A stretch of 64,000 nt of DNA from Verrucomicrobiia bacterium. Its GTDB lineage: Bacteria > Verrucomicrobiota > Verrucomicrobiia > Limisphaerales > JADLHS01. Below the pieces are notes generated by a model. The model was not told the origin of the DNA and ran no database searches. It saw nothing but the letters and a program-made list of their open reading frames with translations. Where the stretch lies: positions 1 to 64,000 of the forward strand of contig WYBW01000181.1 in assembly GCA_011525685.1 (NCBI GenBank). The letters are read 5' to 3'. Below, in pieces: positions 53,275-62,371 of the stretch (its first letter is position 1; the number at the start of each line of letters is the position of its first letter). The position numbers were made by a program, and so were the translations under genes.

Positions 53275-54440
53275 CAACCGCCAGGCAATGGCGAATATTC
53301 CCTGTTTTGTCTCAAGTGCGATTCGGCATCATTAAAAACAATTTCCTCGCATCTGGCGGCGGCTCGGAACGCTACACCAACGGCCTGATCGCCCAATTGC
53401 TGGCACGAGGGCATCAAGTCCACGTGCTCGCCGCGCGGTGGGATTCCGGGGCGGACGAGAGCGGAGTTTCGCTGTTCCGCGTGCCAGTGATACCAGGACC
53501 GTCCTTTGTGCGGACCTGGTCCTTTGCGTTAAACTGCCGGCGCGCCGTCGAGCGGGCCGATTGCGATCTGGTATTGAGCATCGAACGCACGATCCGGCAG
53601 GACATTTGCCGCGCGGGCGGCGGCTGCCATCGTGAGTGGTTGATCCAGCGGCGGTGTCATCGCAGGGGGGTGGGGCGGGAACTGTTTTGGCTGAATCCAC
53701 TGCATTGGGTGCTGTTGTGGATCGAAAAGCAGTCGTATTCGCCACGGAACACCCGCGTCATCATTGCCAATTCGCATCGGGGCAAGGAGGAAATTATCCG
53801 GCATTACGCATTCCCGGCGGAACGGATTCACGTGATTCACAACGGTACGGACTGTGATCGCTTCAAGCCGGCTGGCCCGCGACCGGCGGGGGGCGAGGTC
53901 GTGTTGCTATTCGCGGGATCGGGCTTCGAGCGCAAGGGTCTGGAGTTTGCGGTTCGCGCACTGGTGCGGCTGCCGCCTTGGGTCCGGCTGGAGGTGGCGG
54001 GCAAGGGGAAGCCCTCGAGGTATCAGCGATTGGCCGCAGAACTTGGCGTGGAGGAGCGGTTGCGGTTTCTGGGCACTGCAGGACGCATGGAGGAAGTTTA
54101 CAACCGCAGCGACATTCTGGTGCATCCGGCCATTTATGAGCCGTTCAGCAACACCTGTCTGGAGGCGATGGCCTGCGGACTGCCAGTGGTCACTTCGCGG
54201 ATCAACGGCGCGTCCGAAATCGTCCGGCCTGGCGAGAACGGGCAGGTGGTGGAAGACCCGGCGGACATTCCTGCGCTCGCCGCAGCCATCGAGTTCTTCC
54301 TTGACCCCGCCGTTCGTGCCAGGGCCGGGGTGTCGGCCCGGCAGACGGCTGAATCGCTGCCGATGTCGCTCAACGTGGAGAAGACACTCGCCGTCATTGA
54401 ACGGCTGAAAGCGAGTCCGGGTATTACAAGCCAGCCCTGA
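53271..54440 (+). CDS. Glycosyltransferase family 4 (WaaG-like)
   Basis: A 389-residue GT-B protein. The N-terminal part has GIIKNNFLASGGGSERYTNGLIAQLLARGHQVHVLAARW. The middle has DLVLSIERTIRQDICRAGGGCHREW and RVIIANSHRGKEEIIRHY, which resemble LPS core glucosyltransferase WaaG. The donor half has VLLFAGSGFERKGLEFAVRAL and the motif YEPFSNTCLEAMACGLPVVTSR. ATG 53271 overlaps the acetyltransferase stop; a GTG at 53317 is an alternative start. It is probably an outer or inner core glycosyltransferase. Confidence 0.9.
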   Translation: MTTARQWRIFPVLSQVRFGIIKNNFLASGGGSERYTNGLIAQLLARGHQVHVLAARWDSGADESGVSLFRVPVIPGPSFVRTWSFALNCRRAVERADCDLVLSIERTIRQDICRAGGGCHREWLIQRRCHRRGVGRELFWLNPLHWVLLWIEKQSYSPRNTRVIIANSHRGKEEIIRHYAFPAERIHVIHNGTDCDRFKPAGPRPAGGEVVLLFAGSGFERKGLEFAVRALVRLPPWVRLEVAGKGKPSRYQRLAAELGVEERLRFLGTAGRMEEVYNRSDILVHPAIYEPFSNTCLEAMACGLPVVTSRINGASEIVRPGENGQVVEDPADIPALAAAIEFFLDPAVRARAGVSARQTAESLPMSLNVEKTLAVIERLKASPGITSQP

Positions 54441-54494
54441 ACTGCCTGCTTGTCGCCAGCTTGGACGACCGCGTAAAGAATGACGGATTTGTAA

Positions 54495-56651
54495 TTGTGG
54501 AGTCACCGTGGTCGTCATGTTTGGAGTCCAACCTTTCAGCCTATAGTGTATAAACTTCCTGCGGCGCAAACGACCAACCCCACATCGGATGGGGATCAAA
54601 CCAAACCTGACAGGGCTGAGACTCCTGCCGGAAACTCATTCCTCGCGGCAGTCGCCAAAGCGCTAATCCCCGCCCTGTGGTTCTGGCTGGCCTGGGTCGT
54701 GATGTTCCAATTGCTGCGGGTGTTGTTGATCGTGGCGACATGGTCGCATCACGGTGACGCCACCTGGTGGCTCGTGGGGCAAGCGGTCGTGCGCGGATTG
54801 CGCTTTGATGCGGCCATCGCCGCCTGGCTGACGTTGCCCTTTGGCTTATGGCGAATCTGGCGGGACTCACCGCGACGCTGGGAACGCCGGTTGGCGTTTG
54901 GCTTGTTTGGTTTGTTGTCGTTGGCGGGAATATTTGCCCTGATTGCGGAGGTGGAGTTTTACAAGGAATTCCAAATGCGCCTCGGACCGCTGGCCTACGA
55001 GTACTTCAGCACCAAGGCGGAGCACAACGTCATCGTCCTTGGCATGGTGTGGCACGGCTATCCCGTGGTGCGCTGGACGCTCGTTTGTCTGGTGGTGTGG
55101 GCGGTGTTCTTCTGGGTGCAGCGGCAACAGTTTCAACCTCGACCCATCGGCGCGGGACTGTTGGGACGCGCCAGTGCGACGGTGATGCTGATTGCCACGT
55201 CGGTCATTTGCATCCGGGGCGGGTTTCAAAGCACACCCCTGCGCTGGGGGGACGCCTACTTCTCCGGTAACACCTACGCCAACCAGATGGCGGGAAATGG
55301 ACTGTGGAGTTTGATGGATGCGATGCGCAGTTCCTCGTCGGGCTTGAAGTCGGCCCGGCAGTGGAAACGGCGCATGCCCCTGGAGGAGGCGACCCGGCTC
55401 GTCCGGGAAATCGTTTTGCTGCCGGGGGAGAAATTGATCGAACCGGACAAATATCCACTACTTCGGGTATCGCCTCCGAACGACGCGCTGGTCAAGCGTC
55501 CGCGCAACGTGGTGCTGGTGCTCATGGAGAGTTTCACCGCCCGGTTCAACGGCGCCGTGGGCGCGCAATTCGGCGCGACGCCCCATTTTGACGCGCTCGC
55601 GCGCGAAGGGATTTTGTTCGACCGTGCGTTCTCCGTCAGCACGCACACAGCCCAGGGTGTGTTTGCGACGTTGTGCTCGTTTCCCAATCTCCCTGACTAC
55701 GACCGGCCGGCCAAAGGCTCGGCTGGCGAACAGCCGTTCAGGACGTTGCCGCGAATTTTCAGCGAGAATGGGTTTGAAACCCTGTTTCTCTACAACGGCC
55801 TCTTCTCCTGGGACAACAAGGAGGGATTCTACCGGCACCAAGGCGTGCAACGGTTCATCGGGCGGGATGATTTCAAGAATCCGACCTTCGTGGACAAGGA
55901 CTGGGGGCCGTGCGACTTCGACGTTTTCAATCGCGCGGTCGAGGAGTTTTCCGATCTGGCAGCCAAGAAGAAGCGGTTCTTTGGCATCATCCTGACGTTG
56001 TCGAATCACGCGCCCTTCGACCTGCCCAAAGTTGAGGGCTTGGAGACCATCACGAGCGGCGGTGATCAAAACAAACGGATCAACGGTGTGCATTATGCGG
56101 ATTGGGCTTTGGGACAGTTTATGGGTTCAGCGCGCAAGCAGGAATGGTTCGACGACACCTTGTTTGTCTTTGTCGGTGATCACGGCTTTGGCATTCCGCC
56201 GAGCCTGACGGAAGTGGACCTGTTGCACATGCATGTGCCCCTGTTGTTTTACGGGCCGGCCTTGTTTGGCGGCAAACACGAGGTGCGCCACCAGACCGTG
56301 GGACATCTGGATATTCTGCCCAGCATTGTGGGTTTGGTGGGGCTGGACACCCCGCACCAAGCTTTCGGGCGCGACGTGTTCCGGCTGAGAGCCGACGATC
56401 CCGGCTACGCTTACGTGAAGCGCGTGGGCGAGCCGATGCCGGGCTGGATCGAGGGCAACGAGATTTTGGTGGGTGGTGTCGGAGCGCAGGGACGACATTA
56501 CCGGCTCGACTTGGGATTTCCTCCCGGTGTGTCGGAAGAACTGGGGCAGAGAGAGCCGGAGAGCAGGGATAAACTCTCCCGCCATCAGGAGGCCTTTATC
56601 GTCGCCGGACTGCACACGCTGGAACGCCGGCTCGCGTCTGCGAAGCGCTGA
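54495..56651 (+). CDS. LtaS-type membrane sulfatase-superfamily phosphotransferase
   Basis: Up to 718 residues (TTG 54495; GTG 54547 also possible). Five hydrophobic segments occupy about residues 45-245. The extracytoplasmic alkaline-phosphatase-like domain has NVVLVLMESFTARFNG (metal Glu), the nucleophile region FSVSTHTAQGVFATLCS (Thr385), FGIILTLSNHAPFD and VFVGDHGFG. LTA synthases move glycerol phosphate; Gram-negative relatives transfer glycerol-phosphate or phosphoethanolamine to glycans and lipids. In this LPS-type locus it probably decorates an envelope glycan on the periplasmic side. Convergent with the sensor kinase gene, 8 bp apart. Confidence 0.88.
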   Translation: MWSHRGRHVWSPTFQPIVYKLPAAQTTNPTSDGDQTKPDRAETPAGNSFLAAVAKALIPALWFWLAWVVMFQLLRVLLIVATWSHHGDATWWLVGQAVVRGLRFDAAIAAWLTLPFGLWRIWRDSPRRWERRLAFGLFGLLSLAGIFALIAEVEFYKEFQMRLGPLAYEYFSTKAEHNVIVLGMVWHGYPVVRWTLVCLVVWAVFFWVQRQQFQPRPIGAGLLGRASATVMLIATSVICIRGGFQSTPLRWGDAYFSGNTYANQMAGNGLWSLMDAMRSSSSGLKSARQWKRRMPLEEATRLVREIVLLPGEKLIEPDKYPLLRVSPPNDALVKRPRNVVLVLMESFTARFNGAVGAQFGATPHFDALAREGILFDRAFSVSTHTAQGVFATLCSFPNLPDYDRPAKGSAGEQPFRTLPRIFSENGFETLFLYNGLFSWDNKEGFYRHQGVQRFIGRDDFKNPTFVDKDWGPCDFDVFNRAVEEFSDLAAKKKRFFGIILTLSNHAPFDLPKVEGLETITSGGDQNKRINGVHYADWALGQFMGSARKQEWFDDTLFVFVGDHGFGIPPSLTEVDLLHMHVPLLFYGPALFGGKHEVRHQTVGHLDILPSIVGLVGLDTPHQAFGRDVFRLRADDPGYAYVKRVGEPMPGWIEGNEILVGGVGAQGRHYRLDLGFPPGVSEELGQREPESRDKLSRHQEAFIVAGLHTLERRLASAKR

Positions 56652-56659
56652 GGTCAATT

Positions 56660-57709
56660 TCAATCCCCTTGGAGCGGCAACCTGACACTCACGGTGGTGA
56701 GTGCCCCTGGCTCGGAGGAAATCTGGATCTCCCCGCCGTGCGCATTGACAATCCACTGCGCGATGCTCAGACCCAGCCCACTGCCTTCGACCTGCTGGTT
56801 GTGAGACGAATCGCCGCGACGGAATCGCTCGAACAGGTGCGGCAACAGCGCGGCCGGAATCCCCGGACCGGTGTTGGTGATGGTGAACTCGGCCGTGTCA
56901 CCGTTGCGCTTCAGCGCAAACGCCACCCGTCCTTGGGGGCGATTGTATTTGATGGCGTTGTCCGTGAGGTTCAGCAACAACTGCCGGAGCCGATGGCGGT
57001 CTCCGCGCACCACCACCGCCTCGCAAACGTCGAGCGTCACGGCAATCTGCCCGGACTGCGCGAGGATTTGCGCGTCGGCAAAACTGTCCCGCACCAGTTC
57101 ATCCAACGGCAGCGGCGCCTGCACGAGGTTCAGCTTGCCCGCGTCCGCTTTGGCAAGCAGGGTCAGTCCATCCACGATCTTGGTCAGCCGTTGAATCTCA
57201 TCGAGCTGACTGCCGTAAGCCTCGCGCTGCGCCGGCGTCGTGGCCGGGTCGTTCATCGCAGTTTCGATCTCACCGTGCAACACCGCCAGCGGCGTCTTGA
57301 GCTCGTGCGAGGCACTCAGGGTGAAGTCGCGGATGCCGCGGAAGGAATGGTCGAGCCGGGTCATCATGGCGTTGAAGACCTCGGTGAGCCGGTCGAGTTC
57401 ATCGCCGCTGCCGGATCGGGGCAATCGCTCGGAGAGATTGTGGATGTTGATGCGCTCGGCCTTCTCGGTGAGGGTCGTGATGGGGAGGAGCGAGCGCCGG
57501 AGCAGCCACCAGGCACCAAAGCCCAGCAGCGAAAGCGGAATCGCCGAGCGCAGGACGATTTCGCCCAATCGCCACCAGAGGGGCTCGTTGGCACCCTCCG
57601 GTGTATCCACCTCCGCGACCAGTTCGTAATAGGACATCCCCACAACGACCACCATCGCCGCCGTCAGCAAGGCGGCAAACCACCAACCGAGCCGGGTGCG
57701 AATCGTCAT
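56660..57709 (-). CDS. Sensor histidine kinase
   Basis: A 349-residue membrane kinase. TM1 is about residues 9-28, a short periplasmic loop of about 25 residues follows, and TM2 is about 53-70. A HAMP linker comes next (TEKAERINIHNLSERLP), then HisKA with phospho-acceptor H135 (FTLSASHELKTPLAVL) and HATPase boxes NLTDNAIKYN, ITNTGPGIP and GSGLGLSIAQWIVNAHGGEI. The small loop suggests it senses through the membrane or a partner. ATG overlaps the response regulator stop by 4 bp. Confidence 0.93.
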   Translation of the reverse strand: MTIRTRLGWWFAALLTAAMVVVVGMSYYELVAEVDTPEGANEPLWWRLGEIVLRSAIPLSLLGFGAWWLLRRSLLPITTLTEKAERINIHNLSERLPRSGSGDELDRLTEVFNAMMTRLDHSFRGIRDFTLSASHELKTPLAVLHGEIETAMNDPATTPAQREAYGSQLDEIQRLTKIVDGLTLLAKADAGKLNLVQAPLPLDELVRDSFADAQILAQSGQIAVTLDVCEAVVVRGDRHRLRQLLLNLTDNAIKYNRPQGRVAFALKRNGDTAEFTITNTGPGIPAALLPHLFERFRRGDSSHNQQVEGSGLGLSIAQWIVNAHGGEIQISSEPGALTTVSVRLPLQGD

Positions 57710-58380
57710 GGCGATTCCTTCATCACGTAGCCCACCCCACGCACCGTATGCAGAAGCTTGGAGTCCGTTTCGCGCTCGAGCTTCTCCCGCAGACGCATGA
57801 CGTAAACGTCCACGAGGTTGGTGCCGGGGTCAAAGTCGTAGTCCCAGACCTTTTCCACGATGGCCATGCGGCTGCAGACCCGTCCCCGTGAGCGCAGCAG
57901 GAACTCCAGCAAACGATACTCGCGCGGCGCGAGGTCAATGACGCGGTCACCGCGTTTCACGATCCGGGTGATGGTATCCACCGTCAGGTCGCCGAGTCGC
58001 AAAAGGACTGGTTGGCTTTCGCCGGCCCGCCGGCCCAAGGCCCGCACCCGGGCGATCAGTTCGGCGAGCACGAAAGGTTTGGGCAGGTAATCATCCGCCC
58101 CGGCGTTCAATCCTTCGACCCGCTCACCCACGTCCCCGCGCGCGGTCAACAGCAACACCGGGGTCGGGATGCTGCGTTCCCGCAACTGACGCAGTACGCT
58201 CAGACCATCGCGCCCGGGCAACATGATGTCGAGAATGATGACATCGAACACCGTGGCCGAGGTCGCCGCGAGCGCGTCGTCGCCACTTGCCACCACGTCG
58301 GCGGAGAAGCCCTCCGCCTGGAGGGCCTTCCGGACAAACGAAGCCATCTTTTTCTCGTCTTCGACGATCAATACTCGCAT
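57706..58380 (-). CDS. OmpR-family response regulator
   Basis: A 224-residue regulator. The receiver domain has the acidic pocket EDE near residues 7-9, phospho-acceptor D51 (DVIILDIMLPGRDG), T/S in LLTARG and K in YLPKPF. The winged-helix DNA-binding domain has LAPREYRLLEFLLRSRGRVCSRMAIVEKVWDYDFDPGTNLVDVYVMRLREKLE. It forms a two-component system with the overlapping kinase gene. A perfect palindrome lies about 70-95 bp upstream of its start. Confidence 0.94.
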   Translation of the reverse strand: MRVLIVEDEKKMASFVRKALQAEGFSADVVASGDDALAATSATVFDVIILDIMLPGRDGLSVLRQLRERSIPTPVLLLTARGDVGERVEGLNAGADDYLPKPFVLAELIARVRALGRRAGESQPVLLRLGDLTVDTITRIVKRGDRVIDLAPREYRLLEFLLRSRGRVCSRMAIVEKVWDYDFDPGTNLVDVYVMRLREKLERETDSKLLHTVRGVGYVMKESP

Positions 58381-58451
58381 AAGTCAACCACCGACTTTCA
58401 AGCAACGGCGAGACCATTGTCAATGCCTTCACTCCTCTGCCCGCGATCCGG

Positions 58452-58475
58452 CAAAATGACAGGATTGTCATTTTG
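58452..58475. promoter_or_regulatory. Palindrome upstream of the two-component system
   Basis: CAAAATGACA-ggat-TGTCATTTTG, a perfect 10-bp inverted repeat. It lies between the divergent response-regulator gene (start 58380) and the ICMT-like gene (start about 58545). A further GTCAT occurs at 58489-58493. It may be the binding site of the regulator or of another dimeric repressor controlling both genes. Confidence 0.55.
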
Positions 58476-58544
58476 GCATCACCTCAGCGTCATCCGGCTG
58501 GGGCAGTTTTAGGAATAATGTGATGGCCGATTGCCACTTGACCA

Positions 58545-59276
58545 ATGCAAACTACGGGAACGACAACTGAACCAGCCTGGTGGCAATTCCGACCTGAGTC
58601 CATGACATCTAAAACAACTTCTGACGGAGACTCGAAAGATTCCGGGGCGCTGCTCCAGCCAGCCGCCATTCGCCGGGTGGGTATTTTCCGCCATCGGGGT
58701 CTGGTTGGAGCACTGCTGATGACCCCGATTGTGTTGGTGGTTCTCACCAGCCCGCCGTTGGTCAGGGAGGACGCCATCAGCGGCCAGGTGTTGAACATTT
58801 TCGGCTGGTTGTCTTTTCTCGCCTACGCGGGCATCCGGATCTGGGCGACGCTGTTCATTGGGGGACGCAAGAATGACGTGTTGCAGGTGGACGGGCCGTA
58901 TTCGGTCTGCCGCAATCCGCTCTACGTCGGCAGCATGTGTTTCGCGCTTTCCATTGCGTTCTTCCTCAAGAGTCTGACCTTTGGCGCCGCGCTCTTGGTG
59001 GCGTTTTTCTATTACTGGCGGTTCGTGGTGCCGGCCGAGGAAAAGTTTCTGGAGAGCCGCTTCGGCGAGGTGTTCCGCGATTATTGCCGCCGGACGCCCC
59101 GCTTCTGGCCGCGGTTGAGTGCCTATCACTCCCCGCGGTCCGTGGCAGTGGACATGAAGTTTTTGCGGATCGAGGCCAGACGGCTGGCGCGCGGAGTCAT
59201 CGCACCAGTGATACTTTTGGTGGTCATGAGACTCCGCGGCGAGTCGTGGTGGCCGGAGTGGTTTCAATTCCCGTGA
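58545..59276 (+). CDS. Isoprenylcysteine methyltransferase (ICMT)-like membrane protein
   Basis: Up to 243 residues (ATG 58545; ATG 58602 gives 224 and may be the real start). Membrane segments lie near GLVGALLMTPIVLVVLTSPP, IFGWLSFLAYAGIRIWATLF and SIAFFLKSLTFGAALLVAFFYYW. The family SAM-binding signature is GPYSVCRNPLYVGSM and EEKFLESRFGEVFRDYCRRTPRFWP. Bacterial ICMT-like enzymes methylate lipids, quinones or small molecules, not isoprenylated proteins; the substrate is unknown. It is divergent from the two-component genes with a shared palindrome. Confidence 0.82.
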   Translation: MQTTGTTTEPAWWQFRPESMTSKTTSDGDSKDSGALLQPAAIRRVGIFRHRGLVGALLMTPIVLVVLTSPPLVREDAISGQVLNIFGWLSFLAYAGIRIWATLFIGGRKNDVLQVDGPYSVCRNPLYVGSMCFALSIAFFLKSLTFGAALLVAFFYYWRFVVPAEEKFLESRFGEVFRDYCRRTPRFWPRLSAYHSPRSVAVDMKFLRIEARRLARGVIAPVILLVVMRLRGESWWPEWFQFP

Positions 59277-59413
59277 TTCAGTGAGGCAACCGCAGCCGAA
59301 TCAGAGAACTGTCACGGGAAGTTTGACGGAACGGCCGACTGGACGCGCGGGTTCTCCGCGGCAACCGGTGGCGATCAATTCAGACCGACTTGGGGGGATT
59401 TCGGGAGTCCTGA

Positions 59414-61207
59414 TTGAACAAGATTGATTCTACGGCGGTTCCGCCATTATCCGGAACGGACCGGTCTGACAAAGCCAGTTGGCGCCTTGCCGCAATGTTG
59501 ATCGTGCTGGCATTGCTGGCGGCTTTTCTGATTCGCGCGACCGGGTATCCGCGGTTCACCCGGCACGATGCGCGGGTGGGCGCTTATGTCTTGGACGCCG
59601 TGCAGAATGGCAACTGGATCGTCCAGAAGGATTCCACGGGCGAGATTGCATCGAAACCGCCCTTGCTGACCTGGTGCGCAGCGGCTGTCACCTTGGTGGT
59701 TGGCCGCGCCAGCCATTTCGCGCTTCATGTCCCGGCCGCGATTTCGCTTTGCGCAACCGCTTTGGTTCTCCTGGCGGCCGGGCGGAAATGGTGGGGATGG
59801 CGCGCCGGTTTTTTCGCCGCGTTCGCCTATTGCGTTTCACCGGCAGGCTGCAGCCAGTTGGCAACGGCGCGATACGATGGGGTGCTGGCGCTCCTGTCAA
59901 TCCTGGCCGCGCTGGCGGCCTTCCGCGCTTGGATACGGGGATCGGGCTGGACCTGGTTCTGGCTGGCGGCTGCCGTCGGCACGCTGGCCAAAGGCCCCCT
60001 GGCGGTCATTTTGGGCGCGGCGGGCTTGCTGGCGGTCCTTTGGGAAAGGCGCTCCGGTTTGCCCCTGCCGCTCCGCGGAAATCACTTTGCCGGATTGCTG
60101 GTGTTCCTCGTGCTCACTGGAAGCTGGTTCGCGCTGGCTTACGGACAGTTGGGGCAGCCGCTCATTGATAAAATGATCGGACGCGAGCTCGTGGGACATG
60201 CGGTGGGCCAGGCGGATGGCTTTTCGCCTTGGGAGGCATTCTTGCCGCCGCTGGATTTCTTGGTGACCTTTGCGCCGTGGAGTTTGCTGTCTCTGGTTGC
60301 GTTCTGGCGGGTTTGGAAACGACCGGACGCCGATGCCACTCTTCGCCGCTTCGAGCGGTTCCTGGCCTGCGCATTTGTTGCGGGTCTGATTGTCTTCTGC
60401 TGTGCCGGTCATCATCGCGGCCGGTTGATCGTGCCATTGATTCCTTTTGCGGCGCTCCTGGCCGGGCGCGAACTGGCGGACCTCACCCTGCCTTGGAGCC
60501 GGCGTCGGATCTTCCAAAGCGCGACTGCACTGATCGGCATTTACCTGGTGGGGGTCGTCGTCCATGCGCATTTCCTGCTGGGGCAGAGCCAGGCGGTGCA
60601 GGAGTCGCTGGCCGCGCGGCAGGCGGCGCGGTTGATCGCGGAACGTCTCGGCGCGGACGCGCCGGTGACTTACGTGGACAGCCCGTTTGCGGTCCAATTC
60701 TTTTTGGGCCACGTTCGTCCGACCGTTTCGATTGAGCGCGCCGCAGAGTTGTTACGCGGCGAGGACGCCGCCTGGGTTGCGATCTGTGACTTTGCGAAGC
60801 TGGAAGCGGCGCTAGGCCCGAACGAGGGCATCTTGCGCGAGGTCTTGAGGTGGCCGGAAACCGGCGAGCCGTGGATCCGGGTGGTGGGGAATCATCCGTG
60901 GCCCTCGATTCATGAGCCTGTGGTGATGTTGCTGGGGCCGCTCCGGATCGAGTCACAAGATTTTGAACTGGCGCGCCCGCGAATGCCGTACCGGGGGGAA
61001 GTGGAGTTGAGCTTTCGTGGCAATGCTGCCCAGGGAAGTCTGAAAGTCGAAAACCAGGGCGACACCGAGCAGGTGCTCAAGGTCCGGGTGTTCGACGAGG
61101 CCTCGCCGAAGACGGCGGCGGAACTTGGATGTCGTCTGGCGCCGGGAGCTACTTGGGAGTTGCCGAGGATTCGATCAAGCCGCGATTTGATGACTCAGGC
61201 CAAATGA
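59414..61207 (+). CDS. ArnT/PMT-like glycosyltransferase family 39
   Basis: A 597-residue polytopic protein, TTG start. The first membrane helix is LAAMLIVLALLAAFLIRATG. The next periplasmic loop contains YPRFTRHDARVGAYVLDAVQNGNWIVQ, where the Asp in RHDAR is at the usual catalytic position of GT39. A dozen hydrophobic segments follow up to about residue 395, then a soluble C-terminal domain of about 200 residues. Such enzymes move a sugar from undecaprenyl phosphate to lipid A or proteins on the periplasmic side. The next gene, a DPM-type GT2, would make the lipid-linked donor. Confidence 0.87.
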   Translation: MNKIDSTAVPPLSGTDRSDKASWRLAAMLIVLALLAAFLIRATGYPRFTRHDARVGAYVLDAVQNGNWIVQKDSTGEIASKPPLLTWCAAAVTLVVGRASHFALHVPAAISLCATALVLLAAGRKWWGWRAGFFAAFAYCVSPAGCSQLATARYDGVLALLSILAALAAFRAWIRGSGWTWFWLAAAVGTLAKGPLAVILGAAGLLAVLWERRSGLPLPLRGNHFAGLLVFLVLTGSWFALAYGQLGQPLIDKMIGRELVGHAVGQADGFSPWEAFLPPLDFLVTFAPWSLLSLVAFWRVWKRPDADATLRRFERFLACAFVAGLIVFCCAGHHRGRLIVPLIPFAALLAGRELADLTLPWSRRRIFQSATALIGIYLVGVVVHAHFLLGQSQAVQESLAARQAARLIAERLGADAPVTYVDSPFAVQFFLGHVRPTVSIERAAELLRGEDAAWVAICDFAKLEAALGPNEGILREVLRWPETGEPWIRVVGNHPWPSIHEPVVMLLGPLRIESQDFELARPRMPYRGEVELSFRGNAAQGSLKVENQGDTEQVLKVRVFDEASPKTAAELGCRLAPGATWELPRIRSSRDLMTQAK

Positions 61208-61995
61208 ACGTTGCCCGCCAAAACACACGTGCTGCTTTAGAGCACGGCCAGACCAGTTCTGGCACTTCTCGGTTGGTGACCCCTGCAAGCGCACCCGTCG
61301 CCCGGACTTTTTCCGTGGTGGTCCCATTCTACAATGAAGCGGAGAACGTCCGCTTTGTGCTGGAAGAACTGCGCGCCGTGCTTCCTGATTCGGAAATCAT
61401 TGCCGTGGATGACGGCAGCTCGGACGCGACGTGGCAGCAAATGCTGCAAGTCCCGGGAATCCGCCGGCTTCATTTTGAGCGCAACGTGGGGCAAAGCGCC
61501 GCGATCTATCACGGACTGCGCGCCTGCACCGGGGACGTGTGCGGTTTGATGGACGGCGATGGCCAGAATGATCCGTTCAACTTTCGATTGTTGCTGGCGG
61601 AATTCAACAAGGGCCAGGCTGACGTGGTCTGCGGTTATCGCGCCAATCGCCACGATACTTGGAATCGCAAGGCGGCCTCCCGGGTCGCCAACCGGATTCG
61701 CCGGTTCTTCCTGAATGACGGCGTGCGTGACACGGGTTGCTCGCAAAAAGTGTTCCGGCGCGAGGCGGTTGAATTGTTGGTGCCGTTCCGGGGCATGCAC
61801 CGGTATTTGCCCGCCATGTTCAAGCAGGCGGGCCTGCGCGTGGTGGAACTGCCCGTGCATCATCGCACGCGCCGGGCCGGCGCATCCAAGTACGACAATT
61901 GGTCGCGGGCGGTGGCGGGAATCTACGATCTCATCGGCGTCGCCTGGCTGCTGAGCCGCAAGCTGCCGCTTGTTCGCATGGAGGAGAAAAAATGA
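61204..61995 (+). CDS. Dolichyl/undecaprenyl-phosphate sugar synthase-like GT2
   Basis: 263 residues from ATG 61204, overlapping the GT39 gene by 4 bp. GT2 blocks: FSVVVPFYNEAENVRFVLEEL, IIAVDDGSSDATW, RNVGQSAAIYHGLRACTGDVCGLMDGDGQNDP (DxD), RANRHDTWNRKAASRVANRIRRFFL and DTGCSQKVFRREA. It lacks the C-terminal membrane pair of ArnC. It probably loads a sugar from a nucleotide donor on undecaprenyl phosphate for the neighbouring ArnT-like enzyme. It ends with an ATGA overlap to the LAB_N gene. Confidence 0.9.
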   Translation: MNVARQNTRAALEHGQTSSGTSRLVTPASAPVARTFSVVVPFYNEAENVRFVLEELRAVLPDSEIIAVDDGSSDATWQQMLQVPGIRRLHFERNVGQSAAIYHGLRACTGDVCGLMDGDGQNDPFNFRLLLAEFNKGQADVVCGYRANRHDTWNRKAASRVANRIRRFFLNDGVRDTGCSQKVFRREAVELLVPFRGMHRYLPAMFKQAGLRVVELPVHHRTRRAGASKYDNWSRAVAGIYDLIGVAWLLSRKLPLVRMEEKK

Positions 61996-62333
61996 ATACT
62001 GCCTTGTTTCAATTCAAATTGTTAAGTCACGTTTGTACGGTCACACCGTGGAAACTGATTGGCTACACCGGCGTCCTGCTCTTTGCCGGCCGCTGGCTGG
62101 TGCAGGTGATTGCCTCGCATCGCGTGCGCCGTTCGCACCTGCCCCGGCTGTTCTGGTACATGTCGCTCAGCGGCAGCGTGCTGCTGCTGAGTTACTTTAC
62201 CTTCAGCGACAAGAACGATTCAGTCGGGATTCTTTCCAATCTTTTTCCGGCGACCATTGCCGCCTACAATCTGTTTCTGGAACGACGCCGTTTTCGGGCT
62301 GAGCCGAATGTGGATAGCCCGGTTCGAGGCTGA
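61992..62333 (+). CDS. Lipid A biosynthesis N-terminal domain (LAB_N) protein
   Basis: A 113-residue protein with three hydrophobic segments: WKLIGYTGVLLFAGRWLVQVIA, LPRLFWYMSLSGSVLLLSYFTF and GILSNLFPATIAAYNLFLE. The text FWYMSLSGSVLLLSYF is the LAB_N hallmark. Elsewhere this domain is fused to LpxB or encoded beside DPM-type GT2 and ArnT-like genes, as here. It may help lipid-linked sugar handling or flipping; direct evidence of function is lacking. It is the last gene of the three-gene unit. Confidence 0.85.
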   Translation: MNTALFQFKLLSHVCTVTPWKLIGYTGVLLFAGRWLVQVIASHRVRRSHLPRLFWYMSLSGSVLLLSYFTFSDKNDSVGILSNLFPATIAAYNLFLERRRFRAEPNVDSPVRG

Positions 62334-62371
62334 CCTCATCCGGGTGCGAGTGTCCCCAGCACCCGGGTGAC

